Assembly (NCBI RefSeq): GCF_009769385.1
Contig: NZ_VKAB01000011.1
Span: 372,001 to 436,000 of the forward strand
DNA length: 64,000 bases
Reading direction: 5' to 3'
From: Saccharothrix deserti
GTDB lineage: Bacteria > Actinomycetota > Actinomycetes > Mycobacteriales > Pseudonocardiaceae
Part shown: piece by piece, positions 58,476 to 64,000 of the stretch
How positions within the stretch are numbered: position 1 is the stretch's first letter
Layout of the letters: each line of letters begins with the position of its first letter
Position numbers and translations under genes: made by a program
Notes under the pieces: generated by a model
Told to the model about the DNA's origin: nothing
Seen by the model: the letters and a program-made list of their open reading frames with translations, nothing else
The model's database searches: none

Positions 58476-59643
58476 ACGCCCAGGGCTCAGCGCCCGCCTG
58501 AAACTCACCCTCAGCTATGCCGGATTCACCTTCCTCACCGGCGCCGTCCTGCTGGCCGTGGTGTGGGTGTTCCTGCTGCGCTACGTACCCGACAGCGAAA
58601 TGGGCCTTCTCGGGATCGCACCCAACCGGCGCGTCCTCCTGATCGTCTTCGCCCCCGCCGCGGCCACAGCACTGGCCGTCCTGTTCGTGTTCGGCCTCCT
58701 GGGAGGATGGATCCTCGCCGGCCGGATGCTCGCACCACTCACGCGGATCGCGGACGCGGCACGGATGGCCTCGAACGGATCACTGTCCCACCGGATCCGG
58801 ATGGAAGGCCGCAAAGACGAGTTCCGCGAACTCGCCGACGTGTTCGACACCATGCTCGAACAACTCGAATCCCACGTCACCGAACAGCAAAGGTTCGCCG
58901 CGAACGCCTCCCACGAACTGCGCACCCCGCTGGCGATCTCGCAGACACTCCTCGACGTCGCCCGCAAGGACCCTGCGCGGGACCAGGGTGAACTCATCGA
59001 ACGCCTCCACACCGCCAACAGGCGGGCGATCGACCTCACCGAGGCCCTCCTGCTGCTCAGCCGGGGCAACCGCAGGAGCTTCACCCGCGAGCCCGTCGAC
59101 CTCTCCCTCATCGCCGAAGAAGCCACCGAAACGCTGCTCCCCCTCGCCGAACAGCGCCAGATCACGCTCGACGTCACCGGCGGGACAACGCAGACCGTCG
59201 GCTCCGCGGCGCTCATCCTGCGGATGGTGACGAACCTCGTCCAGAACGCCATCGTCCACAACCTCCCCGCCGGCGGCACCGTCACGCTCCACACCGAATC
59301 GCAGCACGACGCGAGCGTGCTGCGGGTCGAGAACACGGGCCACCCGCTCCCGCCGGAACTGGTACCGACCCTCACCGAACCCTTCCAGCGCGGAACAGAA
59401 CGCATACGCACCGACGAACACGCCGGCGTCGGCCTCGGGCTGGCCATCGTGCACAGCATCGTCCGAGCACACGACGGGACCCTCGACCTCACACCCCGCC
59501 CCACCGGCGGTCTCCTCGTCATGATCCGACTCCCCGGCACGCCGCAGGCATCGTCCCGGACCCATGAACGTTGCGATCTCCGGCAGGAGTACCAGCCGCC
59601 AAACGGCTCGAGTCACCGACGTTCATCGTGCCGCAAGAGGTAG
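58468..59643 (+). CDS. Sensor histidine kinase
   Basis: A 391-residue membrane kinase. Two membrane segments (FTFLTGAVLLAVVWVFLL; ATALAVLFVFGLLGGWILA) enclose a short outside loop. HAMP (LAPLTRIADAARM), H-box AANASHELRTPLA, N-box NLVQNAIVHN, and G-box GVGLGLAIVHSIV follow. The final 33 residues after MIRLPGTP are not typical of the family, suggesting the original stop was lost or moved during the rearrangement downstream. It pairs with the overlapping response regulator. Confidence 0.92.
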   Translation: MNRRPGLSARLKLTLSYAGFTFLTGAVLLAVVWVFLLRYVPDSEMGLLGIAPNRRVLLIVFAPAAATALAVLFVFGLLGGWILAGRMLAPLTRIADAARMASNGSLSHRIRMEGRKDEFRELADVFDTMLEQLESHVTEQQRFAANASHELRTPLAISQTLLDVARKDPARDQGELIERLHTANRRAIDLTEALLLLSRGNRRSFTREPVDLSLIAEEATETLLPLAEQRQITLDVTGGTTQTVGSAALILRMVTNLVQNAIVHNLPAGGTVTLHTESQHDASVLRVENTGHPLPPELVPTLTEPFQRGTERIRTDEHAGVGLGLAIVHSIVRAHDGTLDLTPRPTGGLLVMIRLPGTPQASSRTHERCDLRQEYQPPNGSSHRRSSCRKR

Positions 59644-59811
59644 GCGATGGCCCGAGTTCTGGCCAGGATCATCGAACATCGCCGCTGCGATCGCGCTCAC
59701 GAACGACTACGCCATCAACACGAGCTTGCGGTCCACTGGGTGATGATCCAATGAACCGGAACCATCCTCGGATGCAGTGCAGTGTCGGTGGTCGCCGGTA
59801 GCTTGTGCGAC

Positions 59812-61803
59812 GTGAACGCTGAGGAACGGATCCGGGAACTCGCGGACCAGGTCGTGGTGCTGCGTGACGCGTACTACCGGGGCTCGCCGCTGGTGGCGGA
59901 CGCCGAGTACGACGCCATCGAGGACGAGCTGCGCGGGTTGATCGAGGCGAACCCGGAGCTGGTGCCCGACCCGAACCCGCTGGAGCAGGTGGGCGCGCCA
60001 GTCGTGTTGCACGCCCCGGTCCGGCACTCGCGTCCGATGCTCTCCCTGGAGAAGGCGACCAAGCCCGAGCAAGTCGCCGCGTTCTTCGACCGCTTTCCCG
60101 GCCAGCCGGTGGTCGTCATGCCGAAGCTCGACGGGCTGTCGCTGGCACTGGTCTACGAGGACGGCCGGCTGGCCCGCGCGGTCACCCGCGGCGACGGCAC
60201 CACCGGCGACGACGTGACCGTGCTGGTCCGGGCGCTGACCGACGGGGTGCCGGATCGGGTCGACGCGCCGGGCCGGGTGGAGGTCCGTGGCGAGGCGGTG
60301 ATGCTGCGCTCGACGTTCGCCGCCTACAACGCGGCGCACCCGGACAAGCCGCTGATCAACCCGCGCAACGCCGCCGCCGGCACCCTGCGGGCGAAGGACC
60401 CTGCCGTGGTCGCCGAGCGGCGCCTGCAGTTCTTCGCCTTCGACCTGGACACCTCTGCGGACACGACAGCGGCCGACCTGGAGCAGGGCCTGCGAACGCT
60501 CGGGTTCGACGTCGCCGACATGCGGCACTGCGACGACGCGGATGCGGCGCAGGCGGTGATCGGGGAGATCGAGCAGCGGCGCAACGACCTGGACTACGAC
60601 CTGGACGGCGCCGTGCTGCGACTGGCGAACCGGGACGCATTTTCTGCTGCCGGCACACGGTCGAGTTCGCCTCGCGGTGCATTGGCCTACAAGTTCGCCG
60701 CCGAAGAGAAGACCACGGTGCTGTCCGATGTGGTCTGGGACGTCGGCAAGACGGGCAAGATCGCCCCGGTCGCCCAGCTGGAGCCGGTGTTCGTGGGCGG
60801 CACGACGGTCACCCGCGCGACGCTGGCCAACCAGGAGGTCATCCGCGCCCGCGGCATCAGGATCGGGGACACGGTGCTGGTCCGCCGCGCGGGTGACGTG
60901 ATCCCGTTCGTCGCAGGCGTGCTCGACGAGTCCAAGCGCACGGGCGCGGAGCGGGAGATCGTGCCGCCCACCGCGTGCCCGTCGTGCGGGCACGGGCTGA
61001 CCGAGCAGGGCAACAGCCGGGAGTTGTTCTGCACCAACGTCGCCTGCCCCGCGCAGACCGTGCGGCGGCTGATCCACTGGGCGTCACGAGCGGCGGCCGA
61101 CATCGAGGCGGTCGGTCCGGTGTGGATCGAACGGCTTGCCGAAGCCGGGATCATCGAGCACCCGTCGGACTTCTACCAGTTGACCAAGGAGAAGCTGCTG
61201 GAGTTCGACCGCATCGGCGAGGTCTCGGCCGCGCGCATGATCGAGTCGATCGCGGCCAGCCGTCAGGTGGGGCTGCGCCGCGCGCTGATCGGGCTCGCGA
61301 TCCCGATGGCCTCGGAGGGCACCGCGACACGGCTGTGCCGCGCGGGGTTCGGCTCGCTGGAGGAGGTCGCCGACGCCGGCGAGGAACGGCTCGTGGCCGT
61401 CGAGGACATCGGGCCGAAGGTCGCCGCCTCGCTGATCGAACACCTCACCCGGCTGCGGCCCGAGCTGATGCGGCTGCGGCAGCGCGGCGTCTCCCTGGAC
61501 GTGCGCGAGGAGGACCTCCCGCCTGTGGTCGCGTCCGACGCGCCACTGGCCGGCAAGACGGTGGTGATCACCGGCGCGATCAGCGACCCGCGCTCCGGCG
61601 AGAAGGTCCCCCGCCCCACCTTCCAGCGGCTGTGCGAGAAGGCAGGCGCGACCACCGCGTCCTCGGTCTCGGCGAGCACCGACCTGCTCATCACCGGCGG
61701 CGACGTCGGCGCGAGCAAACTCGCCAAAGCCGAGAAGCTCGGCGTCGAGGTCGTCGACCAGAGCGGGATCTGGCAGCAGCTGATCGCAGCCGGCATCGCC
61801 TGA
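59812..61803 (+). CDS. ligA: NAD+-dependent DNA ligase (LigA-type, possibly a second ligase)
   Basis: A 663-residue DNA ligase sealing nicks with NAD+. Domain Ia (1-75), adenylation domain with the active-site Lys105 in MPKLDGLSLAL, EVRGEAVM, INPRNAAAGTLR, YKFAAEE, the OB fold (VGKTGKIAPVAQLEPV), a four-Cys zinc finger (CPSCGHG...CTNVACPAQ), helix-hairpin-helix repeats and a C-terminal BRCT domain (LAGKTVVITGAI). All expected parts are present. GTG 59812 is the homologue of the truncated copy's start. The isolated position, next to a partial copy, suggests a second paralogue rather than the housekeeping gene. Confidence 0.92.
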   Translation: MNAEERIRELADQVVVLRDAYYRGSPLVADAEYDAIEDELRGLIEANPELVPDPNPLEQVGAPVVLHAPVRHSRPMLSLEKATKPEQVAAFFDRFPGQPVVVMPKLDGLSLALVYEDGRLARAVTRGDGTTGDDVTVLVRALTDGVPDRVDAPGRVEVRGEAVMLRSTFAAYNAAHPDKPLINPRNAAAGTLRAKDPAVVAERRLQFFAFDLDTSADTTAADLEQGLRTLGFDVADMRHCDDADAAQAVIGEIEQRRNDLDYDLDGAVLRLANRDAFSAAGTRSSSPRGALAYKFAAEEKTTVLSDVVWDVGKTGKIAPVAQLEPVFVGGTTVTRATLANQEVIRARGIRIGDTVLVRRAGDVIPFVAGVLDESKRTGAEREIVPPTACPSCGHGLTEQGNSRELFCTNVACPAQTVRRLIHWASRAAADIEAVGPVWIERLAEAGIIEHPSDFYQLTKEKLLEFDRIGEVSAARMIESIAASRQVGLRRALIGLAIPMASEGTATRLCRAGFGSLEEVADAGEERLVAVEDIGPKVAASLIEHLTRLRPELMRLRQRGVSLDVREEDLPPVVASDAPLAGKTVVITGAISDPRSGEKVPRPTFQRLCEKAGATTASSVSASTDLLITGGDVGASKLAKAEKLGVEVVDQSGIWQQLIAAGIA

Positions 61804-61928
61804 ACTCGTCCTGCCGGGGATCGGCGAGACGCTCCGCCTCAACGTTGTAGCCGCGGAGAGGGCGACCGTGTGACCGTCAACGTCCGAAATCGGGGCTGCC
61901 GCAGGCTTGTCAGGCTCACGAGGTGATC

Positions 61929-63010
61929 ATGCGCGGGGAGCCGTCGCACGTTGTGGTCGACTGGTCGCGGCTGTCGCACGCCTATGGCTCGGCCGAAGAG
62001 ACTCCGGTGCTGCTGGAGCAGCTCCGGGGCGAGGGCTGGGAGGAAGCGCTGGGCGAGCTGTTCGGCTCGCTGCTCCACCAGGGAAGCGTGTACCCCGCCA
62101 CGGTGGCCGCCCTGCCGTTCCTCACCTGTTGCCGCTGCTGGAAGACGCGGATCCGCACGTGCGCGAAGGGGCCTACGGCTGCACTGCGCACCTCACCTCC
62201 ACCGCCGTGGTGGCCGAGGTCGCGGCCCGCCTGGCGGGGGCGCTCGCGCGGGTTCTTCCCGGCGCACCGGAACGGACACCGGAGACGTGCGACGCCATCG
62301 CCCGGATCGCCGACGACGCCTCACTCCGGATGGACGGACGGGCACAGCAGGGATGACGGTGCTCGCGAGCGCGGCCGTCGCCCCCTTCGCCGCTCACGAC
62401 CAGCGATGGGCCGCACTCCCGGCCAGTGAGGCCGTGGTCCGCACCGCGCTGACCGCCGTGCCGCACGCGTCGGCTTGCGAGCTGCTCGCCCGGATCGGGG
62501 TCGAACACCCCGAGGTGCTCACCCCGGAGCTGCGCGCGCTGGTCGTGGCGGCGCTGCGAACGGAACCGTCCGGTGACGATGCGGCGGCCTGGCTCACGAC
62601 CGCGCGGGAGGTCCTGGACCCGACCGACGGGCGTGACGCGGCGTTCGAACGCGCGTGGCAGCTGGGCGGCGGCGACGAGAACGCCGGAGCGAGCCTCCTG
62701 GCGGTCTGGGCCGAGCACCCCTCGCCGGCGTTCCACGCCACGTGCCTCCGGCTGCTCGACGGGGTGGCGTGGATATCCTTCCCGGCTCAGCGGCGCCAGT
62801 TCGTGGCGGCACGAGCGGTGGTCGACGCCGGGGACGCGGCCCGTGCGTGGCCCACGGTTCGCGCCATCGTGGACGAAGCCGGCGACCCGCTCTCACTGGA
62901 AGACCCGCTCGCACTGGAACCGGACCGCCCGGTCGACGTGGACCTGGGCGGAACCCGCCAACTCGGTCCCGCCGGCTCGGCTGGACGGGACGTTTCGCGT
63001 TGCCACCCGT
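61929..63010 (+). pseudogene. Frameshifted HEAT-repeat-like protein gene
   Basis: The frame opens MRGEPSHVVVDWSRLSHAYGSAEETP and continues to TVAALPFLT. It then jumps to another frame at about 62120-62130 (LLPLLEDADPHVREGAYGC) and again at about 62345-62356 (AAVAPFAAHDQRWAALP, with HEAT-like helices to ARAWPTVRAIVDEAGDP). Each jump fits loss of one base. The second may instead be a genuine overlapping start (ATGA at 62353). No convincing native stop is seen before the convergent methyltransferase. GAGG precedes ATG 61929. The function of the intact family is unknown. Confidence 0.65.
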
Positions 63011-63021
63011 CGCCCGCCGCC

Positions 63022-63867
63022 CTATTTCGTGCCCACCCCGATGTTCAAGGGCGCGGTGAGCACGGCCGGGCCGTTGTGGGCCGCCCGCTCGCGGACCATG
63101 CCGTCGAGCACCCGGATGATGTCGTCGCGCTGCTCGTCCGTGAAGTCGGCGACGAGCGCGCTGGGAATCGGGTTCCCGCCGAGGAGCCAGTCCCAGAGCT
63201 GCTGTCCGGTCCGCACCTCGATCCGCTCCTGGTGGCTCGTGTCGACGATGACGTCCTTCAAGCCCGCGTCGGTCATCCGCTGACGCAGGACCTCCGGGTC
63301 CGAGACTTGGAACTCGAGCGGCGGCTCGTCCTCCGGGATGCCCTCGAATTCGGGGACGACCGCCTGCACCGCGCTGATGAAGAAGTGCAGTGCCTCGAAT
63401 TCGCCCGGGTTCCCGTACGCGGTGAGGAGCACGCGTCCACCGGGCTTCGTCACCCGGACCATCTCCCGCAGCGCCCGCGCCTGATCCGGGACGAGCATGA
63501 CGCCGAACTGCGAGCCCGTGACGTCGTAGGTGTCGTCGGCGATGTCGAGCCGGTGGCAATCCATCACCCGACCCTCGGCGTCCAGCCCTTCGGCTGCCAC
63601 CCGCGCGTTGAAGTGCTCGATCATCCCGGGCGCCCAATCGGTGGCCAGCACCTTGGCGCCGAGCCGCGCCGCCGGGAGGCTCAGCCCGCCGGTGCCGGCG
63701 GCGACGTCGAGGAACGTCTCGCCCGCCCGCAGACCCGCGAGCCGCAGTCCGGCCAGGGCCAGATCGGACTCACCCGGTGCGACGTGCTCGTCGTACAGCG
63801 GTGCGATCGCTTCCCACGCCTCGACGGGAAAGCCTCGCCGTGTCGTCTCGTGCTGAAGGTTCGTCAT
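63022..63867 (-). CDS. Class I SAM-dependent methyltransferase (UbiE/Coq5-like)
   Basis: A 281-residue methyltransferase with the SAM loop FLDVAAGTGGLSLPAARLG, second-strand LATDWAPGMIEHF, the acidic DCHRLDIADDTYD and MVRVTKPGGRVLLTAYGNP. The C-terminal part is helical with a Trp-rich stretch (LWDWLLGGNP), common in small-molecule methyltransferases. GGGAG precedes ATG 63867. The last 133 bp of the window beyond it hold no recognisable gene. Confidence 0.9.
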   Translation of the reverse strand: MTNLQHETTRRGFPVEAWEAIAPLYDEHVAPGESDLALAGLRLAGLRAGETFLDVAAGTGGLSLPAARLGAKVLATDWAPGMIEHFNARVAAEGLDAEGRVMDCHRLDIADDTYDVTGSQFGVMLVPDQARALREMVRVTKPGGRVLLTAYGNPGEFEALHFFISAVQAVVPEFEGIPEDEPPLEFQVSDPEVLRQRMTDAGLKDVIVDTSHQERIEVRTGQQLWDWLLGGNPIPSALVADFTDEQRDDIIRVLDGMVRERAAHNGPAVLTAPLNIGVGTK

Positions 63868-64000
63868 GACTTGCTCCCTTCCAATGCCCCTGTGAACCGG
63901 ACGTTAGGCGCGGGAAAGCCGGACGGCTTCGGGCGAACGACCCAGACCTCCTCTCGAGGGCGTGGGTAGTTCTGTCCATACGTCCCTAGATCAGGGCGTT

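Noticed and set aside
57221-61803. Composite transposon or insertion sequence around the two-component system
   Set aside because: No transposase, integrase, terminal inverted repeat or target-site duplication was found at the boundaries.
61951-63969. A 672-residue plus-strand protein covering the right end
   Set aside because: Its left part is a shadow of the HEAT-like gene, its middle is one frame of that broken gene, and its right part runs antisense to a clear methyltransferase.

Overview
The window is high-GC actinobacterial chromosome (about 70% G+C by eye, GTG and TTG starts, many 1-4 bp gene overlaps). Gene content suggests a Pseudonocardiaceae-type actinomycete related to Saccharothrix, Lentzea or Actinosynnema: a fused isobutyryl-CoA mutase, an Acidothermus-E1-like GH5 cellulase, a CBM35-GH26-CBM2 mannanase, actinobacterial-type LexA boxes and Streptomyces-type CebR operators. 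The genus is an inference; no rRNA or tRNA gene is visible.

Left third (1-19 kb). A secreted cellulase under a CebR operator; an AlkB-like repair enzyme under a perfect LexA box; a 57-aa ORF; icmF; a membrane-anchored WD40 protein; a LacI regulator diverging from a sugar ABC operon (lipoprotein, two permeases, GH1 beta-glucosidase, no ATPase); a convergent pair of secreted proteins (DUF3152-type metalloprotease, DUF4015-type glycoside hydrolase); a polysaccharide deacetylase; a large protein ending in an ADP-ribosyltransferase-like domain without the usual Arg; and a frameshifted membrane gene.

Centre (19-36 kb). A topoisomerase IV operon with a perfect LexA box 136 bp upstream. Its A subunit carries two inteins 49 residues apart. 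One has a decayed endonuclease and lacks the block B His. The other looks intact and sits directly after the catalytic Tyr. Then follow methyltransferase, GT39, acyl-CoA dehydrogenase-like, LLM/FMN-reductase, DHFR-like, TetR/NmrA, acyltransferase-3 and hisG genes.

Right part (36-64 kb). An FMN reductase with a DrrAB-type ABC transporter; a large AAA/TPR regulator with no HTH; a TetR/SDR pair; a GH12-CBM2 gene reduced by internal deletion, sharing a CebR operator with the mannanase; a PAS-GGDEF-EAL protein with weakened signatures; a P450; a secreted hydrolase; a DpnII/MboI-type nuclease-fold protein; an RsbW-like ATPase; an NB-ARC/TPR protein; a glycerophosphotransferase-like gene containing nine copies of a 7-bp repeat (candidate phase-variable locus); and a rearranged stretch where a ligA copy, cut just before its active-site lysine, precedes a two-component system, a full ligA-like gene and a frameshifted HEAT-repeat gene.

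The main themes are plant-polysaccharide use (GH5, GH12 remnant, GH26, GH1, sugar ABC, CebR and LacI sites) and DNA damage response or topology (two LexA boxes, AlkB, intein-containing topo IV, extra ligase). The twin-intein SOS-linked topo IV and the heptanucleotide-repeat locus are the most unusual items.
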